From contig CAKPSW010000011.1 of NCBI GenBank assembly GCA_934183705.1, forward strand, positions 1 through 25,758: a stretch of DNA of 25,758 nt, given 5' to 3'. Position numbers and translations under genes: made by a program. Under the pieces are notes generated by a model. That model saw only the letters and a list, made by a program, of their open reading frames with translations, searched no databases and was not told the DNA's origin. Numbering within the stretch: position 1 is the stretch's first letter; each line of letters begins with the position of its first letter. This document shows, piece by piece, positions 1 through 7,141 of this stretch. The DNA comes from an uncultured Bacilli bacterium. Its GTDB lineage: Bacteria; Bacillota_I; Bacilli_A; RF39; UBA660.

Positions 1-36
1 TCACCCGTAAATTACAGGTTACAATCCTCTAATTAG
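1..36 (+). CDS. IS3-family transposase OrfB, C-terminal 11 residues (partial)
   Basis: Frame 1 reads SPVNYRLQSSN and stops at TAG 34-36. Many IS3-family OrfB integrase-type transposases end in a similar 'glSPVxYRxQS' tail, so this is the C-terminus of the DDE transposase of the element whose inverted repeat follows at 51-76. Only the tail is visible; the catalytic core is upstream of the window. The assignment rests on this short motif plus the adjacent IS end. Confidence 0.75.
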   Translation, partial: SPVNYRLQSSN

Positions 37-76
37 AAACAATTTATAAACTGTCCAACTTTTGGGGTTCAGTTCA
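1..76 (+). mobile_element. Right end of an IS3-family (IS150-like) insertion sequence
   Basis: The window opens inside an IS element. The last codons of an OrfB-type transposase (stop at 34-36) are followed by a terminal-inverted-repeat-like sequence at 51-76, whose reverse complement begins TGAACTGAACCCCAAAAG. That TGAACTG-CCCCAAAAGTTGGACA pattern is the usual terminus of IS150-group elements in Bacillota. The left end lies outside the window, so completeness and target duplication cannot be judged. Confidence 0.8.
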
Positions 77-132
77 ATTTAGCTATATCTTTTTTTTCTA
101 ATTTGTTGTATAATTAATAACTGGTGATATAT

Positions 133-1149
133 ATGACAAAATATTTAGATTTAAAAAAAGACTATCAGAAAGAAGATTTAACAATAGCTGCAGAAAATAT
201 AAAAAAAGGAAACCTAGTATTATTTCCTACTGAAACAGTCTATGGTATAGGAGCAAATGGTTTAAATTCAGATGCCGTAGAAAAAATATTTAAAGCTAAA
301 GGTAGAGCTAGTGATAACCCATTAATATTACATGTTTCGAGTATAAAAATGGTAGATAGTATAGCTAAAGACATAACACCATTAGAAAGAAAATTAATAG
401 AAGTATTTTTCCCAGGACCTCTAACAATAATACTAAAAAGACGTGATAATGTTCCTGATATAGTAACAGCATCATTAGATACAGTAGGCATAAGAATGCC
501 CTCAAACAAAATAGCTCATGATTTAATAGAATTATCCTCTGTTCCAATTGCCGCTCCTAGTGCTAATATATCATCTCGTCCAAGTGGTACTAATATAGAC
601 GATATATTTGATGAATTAAATAATAAAGTTGATTATATTATCGATGGTGGCGATACCGATATCGGACTTGAATCAACAGTAATAAGAGTAATAAATAATA
701 CCATCCATATACTAAGACCAGGTAAAATAACAAAAAAAGAACTAGAAAAATATGCCAAAGTAGAAATAGATTCTCACGTTTTAGGAGATATAAAAAATAA
801 CGAAAAAGTATTATCTCCAGGTATGAAATACAAACACTATGCCCCAAATACAAAATGTATATTAGTATATAGTGATGATAAAGAAAAAATGTATAGTAAG
901 ATAAAATCACTAGAAGACTCAAATACTATTGTAATATGTAATAGCAGTAACATATCTAAATACAAAAAAGCTATTCCATATGGTTATACCGAAGAAGAAA
1001 TATCTCATAATATATTCAGAATATTAAGAGAAATAGATAAGAAAGATGCATCATTAGTATTAATAGAAGGCGTAAAAGAAGAAGACTTAGGACTAGCTAT
1101 AATGAATAGATTAATACGTGCTTGCTCTCATAATTATATAAAATTATAA
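133..1149 (+). CDS. tsaC: L-threonylcarbamoyladenylate synthase (Sua5/YwlC type)
   Basis: This enzyme makes threonylcarbamoyl-AMP from threonine, bicarbonate and ATP, the first step of t6A37 modification of ANN-decoding tRNAs. The 338-residue protein has the two-domain Sua5 layout. The YrdC/TsaC domain covers about 10-195, with PTETVYG at 32-38, KGR at 56-58 and the following SDNPLI. The C-terminal Sua5 domain (about 225-338) follows the typical 'SPGMKYKHYAP' linker. I start at ATG 133 because GGTGAT at 123-128 is its ribosome binding site; an in-frame GTG at 124 has none. A TATAAT at 109-114 may be the -10 box, with no clear -35. It lies just downstream of the IS3 end, so the insertion may have replaced the native upstream region. 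No terminator is visible before the next gene. Confidence 0.93.
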   Translation: MTKYLDLKKDYQKEDLTIAAENIKKGNLVLFPTETVYGIGANGLNSDAVEKIFKAKGRASDNPLILHVSSIKMVDSIAKDITPLERKLIEVFFPGPLTIILKRRDNVPDIVTASLDTVGIRMPSNKIAHDLIELSSVPIAAPSANISSRPSGTNIDDIFDELNNKVDYIIDGGDTDIGLESTVIRVINNTIHILRPGKITKKELEKYAKVEIDSHVLGDIKNNEKVLSPGMKYKHYAPNTKCILVYSDDKEKMYSKIKSLEDSNTIVICNSSNISKYKKAIPYGYTEEEISHNIFRILREIDKKDASLVLIEGVKEEDLGLAIMNRLIRACSHNYIKL

Positions 1150-1215
1150 AAGCTAAACTATTTTAATAACAAAAATAACCTCATTTTCATATTCTATTAT
1201 GAAGGAGGAATAAAA

Positions 1216-2097
1216 ATGTTAAACCCCCAAAATAAAAATAAATGCTTAAAAGATATTTGCAATTGCACTCCTGTAATAATAGGTCCAACCGGCCCAACCG
1301 GCCCCCAAGGACCAACTACTATTACAATAGGAACAACAACAACTACTGAACCAGAAACAAGTGCCAAGGTTGTAAATTCAGGAACAAAAGAAAACGTTAT
1401 TTTAAATTTTAATATTCCAAGAGGAAATATAGGCCCAACCGGTCCAAGAGGAATATCTGATACAATAAAAATAAGAAATACTACTACTGCAGAAGCAGGA
1501 ACAGACGCTCAAGTAATTGATAATCAAATAGAAAATAATCACACTCTCGATTTTATTATTCCTAGAGGCCCAACCGGCCCCGCTGGACCATCACTATTAA
1601 AAAGTTCATATATCGTAACTTATAATGACAACACAAAAGAAGATGGTATTAGCGTTGCTTCAGGAGAAAGAATACCATTAGGTAGAATAGAATTAGATGC
1701 CACTAACCTAGTAAAACTAAATAAAGAAGATAAAACAATAAGTTTTAGCACAATAGGATATTACAAAATATTTTTTACCATATCAGCATATCCCAAAGTA
1801 AATACTCCTGATTTTGATCCAACCAAAGATATAGTATCAGTAGGCTTTAGATTAACAAATACTGATGACGTTTATGTTGGTGTTGGCCAGTGGGTATTTA
1901 ATGGCGAAGCAGTAGAACTAGTAGCACAAGGAATAATATCAGTACCAAATCCAAATGACAAATATGAATTAGTAAATCTAAGTAAAGAAACAATATATCT
2001 AAATACACCGGATATAAAGAATATAGCCTCTATTTCTTATTTTAGTAATCCATTAGTAACAATGGTAATAGAATATTTAGGAAGACAAGGATTATAA
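1216..2097 (+). CDS. Collagen-like repeat protein with BclA-like C-terminal domain (probable spore or cell-surface protein)
   Basis: This 293-residue protein starts at an ATG behind a strong AGGAGG site. The Cys-containing N-terminus (C10, C15, C17) has no signal peptide, as in exosporium proteins assembled from the mother cell. Gly-X-Y blocks lie at 23-34, 70-79 and 118-126. Between them are two copies of a roughly 35-residue module (36-70 and 84-118), each with a TTT(T)xExxTxAxV segment and ending F.IPRG, a module common in clostridial and bacillar collagen-like proteins. Residues 127-293 are predicted all-beta and resemble the jelly-roll (TNF-like) C-terminal domain of BclA proteins. The downstream glycosyltransferase starts directly after the stop codon, which suggests it modifies the Thr-rich GPT triplets. 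A spore-surface location is inference; a cell-surface adhesin is possible. Confidence 0.8.
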   Translation: MLNPQNKNKCLKDICNCTPVIIGPTGPTGPQGPTTITIGTTTTTEPETSAKVVNSGTKENVILNFNIPRGNIGPTGPRGISDTIKIRNTTTAEAGTDAQVIDNQIENNHTLDFIIPRGPTGPAGPSLLKSSYIVTYNDNTKEDGISVASGERIPLGRIELDATNLVKLNKEDKTISFSTIGYYKIFFTISAYPKVNTPDFDPTKDIVSVGFRLTNTDDVYVGVGQWVFNGEAVELVAQGIISVPNPNDKYELVNLSKETIYLNTPDIKNIASISYFSNPLVTMVIEYLGRQGL

Positions 2098-3174
2098 ATG
2101 AATAAATATAAAGTATGTGTATATGCCATTAGTAAAAATGAAGAAAAATTTGTAGATAGATGGTATAACTCTATGAAAGAGGCCGATGCCATATATGTAT
2201 TAGATACCGGTTCAGAAGATAATACAGTTAAATTACTTAAAGAAAGAGGAGTAATAACTCATAAAAAGAAAATAGTTCCGTGGCGTTTTGATGTAGCTAG
2301 AAACAAGTCATTAGACTTAATTCCAGAAGATTATGATATTTGTGTATGTACAGATTTAGATGAAATATTAGAAAAAGGATGGCGTAAGTCACTAGAGGAA
2401 CATTGGCAAAATACAACTACCAGATGTAGATACAATTATAATTGGAGTTTAGATAAAAATAACAAACCATTAGTAAACTTTTATACCGATAAAATACATA
2501 AAAGAAAAGGGTATAAATGGATTTACCCCGTTCACGAAGTATTATCATATGATGGTACTGAAACTATACTTACAATAGATGATATAACATTAAATCACTA
2601 TCCAGATATAAAAAAATCAAGAAGCAGTTATTTACCATTATTAGAATTATCAGTAAAAGAAAATCCAAATAATGATCGTAATATACATTATCTAGGAAGA
2701 GAATATATGTACCATCAAAAGTGGAATGAGTGCATAGATACTCTAATAAAACACTTATCACTACCTAGTGCCATATGGAAAGATGAAAGAGCAGCCTCTA
2801 TGAGATATATAGCAAGAGCATATAAAAATTTAAATAGAATAGAAGAAGCACGTATGTGGTTAAATAAAGCTATTAAAGAAGCACCATATTTAAGAGATGC
2901 TTATGTAGAAAGAGCAATACTAGAATACGAAAAACAAAATTGGAAAGAAGTAGAATCATATCTACTAAGAGCATTAAAAATAACTACTCATGAAAAAACA
3001 TATATAAACGAAGCTTTTAGTTGGGATAATACAATCTATGATTTATTATCAATAAGTCTTTACAACATAGGAAAGTATCAAGAAAGCTTATACTATATAA
3101 ATAAAGCTATTAAAATGAATCCAAACGATAATAGATTACAACAAAATAAAAGAATAATAGAGGGAAATATATAA
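2098..3174 (+). CDS. Family-2 (GT-A) glycosyltransferase with C-terminal TPR repeats
   Basis: The 358-residue protein begins with a GT2-type nucleotide-sugar fold: KVCVYAISKNEE at 5-16, then VLDTGSEDNT, and the metal-binding TDLDE at 85-89. After about residue 195 it becomes helical, with TPR-like repeats around 235-265, 268-300 and 318-350 (WLNKAIKEAP, YLLRALKI, YINKAIKMNP). GT2-TPR fusions of this kind often glycosylate proteins or make capsule glycans. Its ATG directly follows the stop codon of the collagen-like gene and it has no good ribosome binding site, so it is probably translationally coupled. The natural inferred substrate is the Thr of the GPT triplets next door, as in BclA glycosylation. 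The sugar donor cannot be told from sequence. Confidence 0.85.
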   Translation: MNKYKVCVYAISKNEEKFVDRWYNSMKEADAIYVLDTGSEDNTVKLLKERGVITHKKKIVPWRFDVARNKSLDLIPEDYDICVCTDLDEILEKGWRKSLEEHWQNTTTRCRYNYNWSLDKNNKPLVNFYTDKIHKRKGYKWIYPVHEVLSYDGTETILTIDDITLNHYPDIKKSRSSYLPLLELSVKENPNNDRNIHYLGREYMYHQKWNECIDTLIKHLSLPSAIWKDERAASMRYIARAYKNLNRIEEARMWLNKAIKEAPYLRDAYVERAILEYEKQNWKEVESYLLRALKITTHEKTYINEAFSWDNTIYDLLSISLYNIGKYQESLYYINKAIKMNPNDNRLQQNKRIIEGNI

Positions 3175-3187
3175 TCCCTCTTTTATT
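3159..3187 (+). terminator. Rho-independent terminator after the glycosyltransferase gene
   Basis: A 7-bp stem AGAGGGA (3159-3165) / TCCCTCT (3175-3181) is followed by a T-rich tract. The left arm and loop contain the last codons and stop of the glycosyltransferase. It closes the collagen-glycosyltransferase transcript. Confidence 0.8.
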
Positions 3188-3243
3188 AATGCCAAAAAAG
3201 TTGTATAATAATAAAGTAGTAATAAATAAAGAGTGGTGAAGTA

Positions 3244-4107
3244 ATGACAAAAAAGAAGAAAAGAAAAATAAAAAAATATATAAAAATATTACTGTTACTA
3301 TGTATAATTATCCCAGTGCTAATATATATAAGCAATACTCCTAAAGATACTGATAATATCACTTCAGATATTGATACTAAAGAGAAAAAAGAAGATAAAA
3401 AAGAAGAAGTAGATTATGATAGTTTAGATACTTTAGGTAAATTAGAATATCTAAGTACTAAAGATAAAAGAATTAATAAAATAATAGATAATTATAAAGA
3501 ATATCCAGAAATATTATTACAAATGTTAACAAGAAATAGTGATATGACTAGTTATATGCTTGATTATCCCGAAAAAAAAGGAAACGTATATAAAGATAAT
3601 ATCGGTAAAGTTCAAAAAGGCAAATTCCCTTTGCTATTACAATATGATAAAAATTGGGGTTATGGTATATATGGTGATAACGTTCTAGCAATAAATGGAT
3701 GCGGTCCGACAGTATTATCTATGGTAGTAGCGGGACTAACGGGAAGAAATGATATCACACCATATACCATAGCAGAATATTCTAGTGAAAATGGTTATTA
3801 TCAAAGCGAGTGGGGTACAAGCTGGAGTCTCATGACTGAAGGTATAAAAAACTTTGGAGTAGTAGGCACCAATATAGAACTTAGCAAAGAAAATATTTTT
3901 TCAGAATTAGAAAAAGGACATCCAATAGTATGCAGTATGCGACCAGGAGATTTTACCACTATTGGCCATTTCATTTTACTAACAGGTATTAAAGATGGAA
4001 AAATAACAGTAAATGATCCAAATAGTAAAGAACGTAGTAACAAATTATGGGATTACGAAACACTTGAATATCAAATAAAAAGTTCATGGTCATTTACCTC
4101 ATTATAG
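3244..4107 (+). CDS. Membrane-anchored C39-like cysteine peptidase
   Basis: This 287-residue protein has a Lys-rich N-terminus, one membrane segment at about 13-31 and a charged linker (35-60). The C-terminal peptidase_C39_2 domain runs from about 125 to 287. The expected papain-like residues are visible: Cys153 in NGCGPT, His242 in IGHFILL and N257/D258 in VNDPNS. The domain should therefore face outside the cell, where such enzymes process peptides or cell-wall substrates; the actual substrate is unknown. It is unlike ABC-transporter C39 peptidases because no transporter domain is attached. GGTGAAG upstream of ATG 3244 serves as ribosome binding site, and TATAAT at 3204-3209 is a likely -10 box. 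It stands alone between two terminators. Confidence 0.85.
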   Translation: MTKKKKRKIKKYIKILLLLCIIIPVLIYISNTPKDTDNITSDIDTKEKKEDKKEEVDYDSLDTLGKLEYLSTKDKRINKIIDNYKEYPEILLQMLTRNSDMTSYMLDYPEKKGNVYKDNIGKVQKGKFPLLLQYDKNWGYGIYGDNVLAINGCGPTVLSMVVAGLTGRNDITPYTIAEYSSENGYYQSEWGTSWSLMTEGIKNFGVVGTNIELSKENIFSELEKGHPIVCSMRPGDFTTIGHFILLTGIKDGKITVNDPNSKERSNKLWDYETLEYQIKSSWSFTSL

Positions 4108-4115
4108 ATAAATAA

Positions 4116-4147
4116 AAATCGAACTATCATTAGTTCGATTTAATTTA
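4116..4147. terminator. Terminator hairpin after the C39-like peptidase gene
   Basis: A perfect 11-bp stem AAATCGAACTA (4116-4126) / TAGTTCGATTT (4131-4141) with a TCAT loop sits just after the peptidase stop and is followed by a T-rich tract. The A-rich left flank could let it work in both directions. Confidence 0.85.
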
Positions 4148-4149
4148 AT

Positions 4150-4310
4150 ATTGGAGCGATTGGTTAAGTTATTTACAACTTATTATTAGCCTTATTATTA
4201 AACCGATTATGTAGTAATGGGTCTATTTTGAGTGCTATTTAATAAAAGAAAAATAAAATAAGTAATTCAATAGAGTCAATACTACATTAATCGATGTTAA
4301 TTCATCGATT
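4150..4310 (+). other. Structured intergenic segment, possible small non-coding RNA
   Basis: This segment has no convincing ORF but shows nested pairing. One helix of about 8 bp (with wobble pairs) joins 4158-4165 to 4201-4208. A second, 18-nt imperfect inverted repeat joins 4211-4228 to 4268-4285 (GTAGTA/TACTAC ends, TCTATT/AATAGA core). A plus-strand terminator hairpin with a T-run follows at 4289-4314. Multi-helix structure ending in its own terminator is what a small RNA looks like, but a worn mobile-element remnant is equally possible. I recognise no known RNA family. Confidence 0.35.
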
Positions 4311-4314
4311 TTTT
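4289..4314 (+). terminator. Plus-strand terminator hairpin facing the KilA-N gene
   Basis: An 8-bp stem AATCGATG (4289-4296) / CATCGATT (4303-4310) is followed by a run of six T. The T-run is on the plus strand, so it would end transcripts from the 4150-4310 segment. On the minus strand the same hairpin follows the KilA-N stop but lacks a U-run. Confidence 0.65.
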
Positions 4315-5197
4315 ACATAGGTAATTCTTGCTTATTATTTACCTTATTTTCAATATATTCAAGATTATTAAATGATTTATTATTCTTTAATAGTTCCATT
4401 TGTTTTCTTGCAATATTATTTAATCTAACAAGTCTTTCATTTTGTGGAATTTTCATTTCAATTAATTCAGCATTAATATTTTCTAAATTATTTAATATAA
4501 CTAAATGAAGTAAATCAGTATAATCTCTAATATTTCCTTTATCAGCTATTTCGGGATTACTTTCTCGCCACTCTTTAGCAGTTATACCAAATAATGCTAC
4601 ATTTAAAACATCAGCTTCCTCAGCATATACAAATTTCTTTTGTTTTTCGGTTAAAGTAGGAACAATTATACTTTTAATAGCATCAGTATGAACTACATAA
4701 CTAACTTTTGCTAAAACTCTATTAGCATGCCAATCAATTTTATTTTGGTATGCTTCATTTTTCTTTAATCTTTCAAATTCAGTAATTAAATAAAGTTTAA
4801 ATTCAGGAGAAAGCCAACTAGCAAATTCAAAAGCAATGTCAGAATGAGCGAATGTTCCTTGACTATATTTACCACTACTTGGAACTATACCAATAGCATT
4901 AAATTTTTCTTTCCATCTTTTAGGAGTCATAGTAAATCTGTTATATGGAACTTCTTCAGTTTTAATTACGTGGGATTCCACGGAATTAAAATTAGGATTG
5001 TTTATCTCTTCCCATAAAGAATAAAATTCAAATGAATTTTTATTTGACATCCAGTTTCTTATAACACCAGATGGATCTTCTTTATTTACATATTTAGCTA
5101 AATCAGTAAGTGAAATATATTCTTTATTATCAATTCTCATAACATTAACTTTTTGTTCTTTAACAATTATTTCAGTTTTAATATTTTCTTTATTCAT
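4313..5197 (-). CDS. KilA-N domain protein
   Basis: This 294-residue protein carries a KilA-N domain over roughly 18-145. Its marks are YISLTDLAKYVN near the start, the GVIRNWM segment, and the closing 'AFEFASWLSPEFKLYLITEFERLK'-type helix. The family is found in phage and mobile-element DNA-binding proteins as well as in stand-alone genes of gut Bacillota; its exact role is not known. The C-terminal half is helical, Asn/Lys/Glu-rich, and I recognise no domain in it. AAAGGATG lies upstream of the ATG. The neighbours (a broken gene, a decayed IS200/IS605 element) mark this as an accessory region. Confidence 0.85.
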   Translation of the reverse strand: MNKENIKTEIIVKEQKVNVMRIDNKEYISLTDLAKYVNKEDPSGVIRNWMSNKNSFEFYSLWEEINNPNFNSVESHVIKTEEVPYNRFTMTPKRWKEKFNAIGIVPSSGKYSQGTFAHSDIAFEFASWLSPEFKLYLITEFERLKKNEAYQNKIDWHANRVLAKVSYVVHTDAIKSIIVPTLTEKQKKFVYAEEADVLNVALFGITAKEWRESNPEIADKGNIRDYTDLLHLVILNNLENINAELIEMKIPQNERLVRLNNIARKQMELLKNNKSFNNLEYIENKVNNKQELPM

Positions 5198-5262
5198 AAT
5201 TCACATCCTTTCTATCTTTTGAATAAAGTTTCTTAATTAATTATTTTACCACATATTTTATG

Positions 5263-5541
5263 TTATAGCGATAAGACATCATCTTTTTCTTCATCTTTTT
5301 TATCAGTATAAAAATCTTCAGCAGATTCATCTATTTCTTGATTTATATATTTAGTTGCTTTTTCTATTTCTTTTTTACTAAACAGATTAAATCCTTTACT
5401 TCTTCTTTCTTCTTTTCTTTTTACTTCAGGATCATATTGTTTTTTAAAATATTTTAAATCTAAACTACTATAATTAAATAAATGATCAACTATTGTTTTA
5501 ATGAATTCTGGAAGTTTTTGAAAACTAAAAATCGCACTCCC
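5263..5541 (-). pseudogene. C-terminal remnant of an unrecognised gene
   Basis: A minus-strand frame of 92 codons reads as real protein with composition like its neighbours (for example KLPEFIKTIVDHLF, then KGFNLFSKKEIEKATKYI, ending in an acidic tail DDVLSL). It has no ATG, GTG or TTG anywhere in frame and begins directly after a TAG at 5542-5544, next to the left flank of the IS200/IS605 remnant. It therefore looks like the 3' end of a gene cut by that insertion and a later deletion. The rest of the gene is not on the far side of the element, where tRNA-Cys begins. I do not recognise the family. Confidence 0.55.
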
Positions 5542-5630
5542 CTAGAATTAAATCGTGAGTTAGATTTTTCATTTTTTGCTTTCAAAAGCATTTACTTTTG
5601 TGCTTACATATGGTATATTATGGCGATAAT

Positions 5631-5890
5631 ATGATTATTTCTAAAGGAAGAGGATATGCATATGGTATAGAGTACCACACGCGTATTCTGTACTAAATAT
5701 CGCACGAAAATATTACCTACTATTGTAAAAAGATTAAAAGGTACGAGTGCAAGACTATTATTTAAATTATATCCAGAATTAAAAAAAATTATATAGTGGT
5801 CATATGTGGAATCCTTCTTATTTTGCTATTACTGTTAGTGACACACTAGAAGATGATATTAAAGAATATATTTCTAATCAGAGGAAGTAG
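5631..5890 (+). pseudogene. tnpA: IS200/IS605 TnpA (Y1 HUH transposase), frameshifted and internally deleted
   Basis: Three frames together give pieces of a TnpA. From ATG 5631 the sequence reads MIISKGRGYAYGIEYH. A second frame then gives CTKYRTKIL joined directly to PTIVKRLKGTSARLLFKLYPELKK. A third frame gives SGHMWNPSYFAITVSDTLEDDIKEYISNQ, stopping at 5888-5890. The order and motifs match IS200-type TnpA. The middle of the protein is missing between KIL and PTIVK; that part normally carries the HUH metal-binding motif. At least two frameshifts separate the pieces, so the gene cannot make a working transposase. TnpB follows 9 bases later. Confidence 0.85.
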
Positions 5891-5899
5891 GTGTTATTT

Positions 5900-6880
5900 A
5901 TGGAGTATACTTATAGTTTTAGGATTTATCCTAATGAAGAACAAATTGTTTTAATTGCCAAAACTTTTGGGTGCTCTAGATTTATCTATAATTATTTTTT
6001 AGACTATTCTAATAATAATGGCTATAGCTCAAAGTATACAAATAATAACATATGTAATAGAGAGTTAAAAGCATTATATCCTTGGCTTAGGGAAGTAGAT
6101 AAGTTTGCTATTACTAATACTATTTATAATTTAGATAATGCTTATAAAAGATATATGAATAAATTAGGTAATAAGCCTAGATTTAAAAAGAAGAACAAAG
6201 GAGAATCTTATCAAACTAATTATACTAATAATAATATAGAAGTGTTAGATAATTACATTAAATTACCTAAACTAGGCAAAGTACCCACTAAAGTACATAG
6301 AAAAGTAGAAGGTACTATTATTAATGCTACAATAAAAAAATATAGTAATAATAAATATAAAGTAATGATATTAGTTAGAAAAGAAATTAAAAAGTTAGAA
6401 ACTAATAGTTACATAGTAGGAATAGATATGGGAGTTAGTAATTTTGTTCATGATAGTTCTAATAACATATATAATGCTCCTAAAGAATTAATGAATACTT
6501 ATGATAAAATAGGTAGATTACAAAAAAGTCTTTCTTTAAAAAAGAAAGGGAGTAATAATTATAAAAAAATAGAAAATAAGATTAATAAACTATATGATAA
6601 ATGTAATAATGTTAGAAATGATTTCTTACATAAATTAAGTACTAGTATTATAAACGAAAACCAAGTTATAGTAGTAGAAGATTTAAATGTTAAAGAAATG
6701 TTTCAAAATAAGAATATAGCCAAAGTACTTGGAGATATATCTATATCTAAGTTTATTAATATGTTAGAATATAAAGCAAGATGGTATGGAAGAAAATTAA
6801 TAAAGGTTGGTAGATATTATCCATCTAGTCAGTTATGTAATAACTGTGGCTATCAAAACAAAAAAACTAACTATTTCTAG
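5900..6880 (+). pseudogene. tnpB: TnpB, IS605-type RNA-guided nuclease ancestor of Cas12, C-terminally truncated
   Basis: The frame gives 326 residues from ATG 5900 (AGGTG six bases upstream). The N-terminal helix-turn-helix-like part begins MEYTYSFRIYPNEEQ. The RuvC-I Asp is present in VGIDMGVSNF and the RuvC-II Glu in VVEDLNVKEMF. The target nucleic-acid-binding zinc finger starts with CNNCGYQNKKT but the protein then stops after NYF. The second CxxC pair and the RuvC-III Asp (usually in DRDxNAxxNI) are missing, about 30-50 residues short of family length. Nuclease activity is therefore unlikely. The 3' end normally overlaps the guide (omega) RNA, which is probably lost too. Confidence 0.85.
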
Positions 6881-6884
6881 TTAG
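6867..6884 (+). other. Hairpin at the truncated tnpB end, possible IS right-end structure
   Basis: A perfect 7-bp stem CTAACTA (6867-6873) / TAGTTAG (6878-6884) with a TTTC loop spans the premature tnpB stop. It could be the subterminal right-end hairpin of the IS element or a simple transcript-end stem. It has no clear U-run. Confidence 0.4.
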
Positions 6885-6896
6885 CATTTATTATTT

Positions 6897-6917
6897 AAAC
6901 TCGAAAAGTTCGAGTTT
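6897..6917 (-). terminator. Terminator of the tRNA-Cys transcript
   Basis: A perfect 9-bp stem AAACTCGAA (6897-6905) / TTCGAGTTT (6909-6917) lies just downstream of the tRNA 3' end on the minus strand. The tract after it is A/T-rich, though not a pure U-run. Confidence 0.6.
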
Positions 6918-6927
6918 CCTATCAATC

Positions 6928-7001
6928 TGGAGGACCCAGTCGGATTTGAACCAACGCTCAGGGAGTTGCAGTCCCATGCCTTACCACTTGGCTATGAGTC
7001 C
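6928..7001 (-). tRNA. trnC: tRNA-Cys (GCA)
   Basis: The minus strand folds into a 74-nt tRNA. The acceptor stem GGACTCA/TGGGTCC has one G-T pair, the D arm contains AAGTGGTAA, the anticodon loop CTGCAAC gives anticodon GCA, and the T arm is GTTGG-TTCAAAT-CCGAC. The discriminator base is T (U73), as expected for Cys, and CCA is encoded. The outermost anticodon-stem pair (27-43) is a T-T mismatch. A good promoter and a terminator flank it, so it is a single-gene transcript. Confidence 0.96.
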
Positions 7002-7013
7002 ATCGGTGATTAA

Positions 7014-7042
7014 ATTATATCAAATATTACTTGTAATTTCAA
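7014..7042 (-). promoter_or_regulatory. Sigma-A promoter of tRNA-Cys
   Basis: On the minus strand, TTGAAA (7037-7042) and TATAAT (7014-7019) are separated by exactly 17 bases and lie 12 bases upstream of the tRNA 5' end. This is a near-consensus vegetative promoter with a very short leader. Confidence 0.85.
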
Positions 7043-7082
7043 TATATTTTATGCGAAAAAGTAAAAAAGTTATTAAAAAGTG

Positions 7083-7111
7083 ATGAAATATTTATAAAGA
7101 TATAGTATAAT
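7083..7111 (+). promoter_or_regulatory. Probable promoter of rluB
   Basis: A perfect -10 box TATAAT at 7106-7111 has a weak -35 (ATGAAA, four of six matches) at 7083-7088 with a 17-base spacer. It is divergent from the tRNA-Cys promoter across a short intergenic region. Confidence 0.5.
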
Positions 7112-7141
7112 ATGTTTATCATTTTTGAAGGGGTGATATAT

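Larger units (their letters stand above)
5542..6890 (+). mobile_element. Decayed IS200/IS605-family element
   Basis: The segment has the standard tnpA-then-tnpB order of IS605 elements. A small hairpin (TGCTT/AAGCA, 5577-5590) precedes tnpA, and another at 6867-6884 lies at the end of tnpB; these resemble the subterminal hairpins that Y1 transposases recognise. Both genes are broken. Exact ends cannot be fixed without intact relatives, so the limits given are approximate. Confidence 0.7.

Noticed and set aside
240..922. Minus-strand open frames opposite tsaC (for example 240-509, 365-547, 638-922)
   Set aside because: They lie entirely inside a clear gene on the other strand, have no ribosome binding sites and translate to low-complexity Leu/Tyr-rich strings.
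1286..1590. Repeated GGCCCAACCGGCCC-type blocks as a possible CRISPR or tandem-repeat array
   Set aside because: They are the codons of the collagen GPTGP triplets, irregularly spaced and within one open frame.
5900..6880. TnpB as an active RNA-guided nuclease or a Cas12-type CRISPR effector
   Set aside because: The RuvC-III Asp and the second half of the zinc finger are missing, and no repeat-spacer array is present.
4313..6900. An integrated prophage
   Set aside because: Only one phage-associated gene (KilA-N) is present, with no integrase, structural or packaging genes; tRNA-Cys nearby shows no visible attachment-site duplication.
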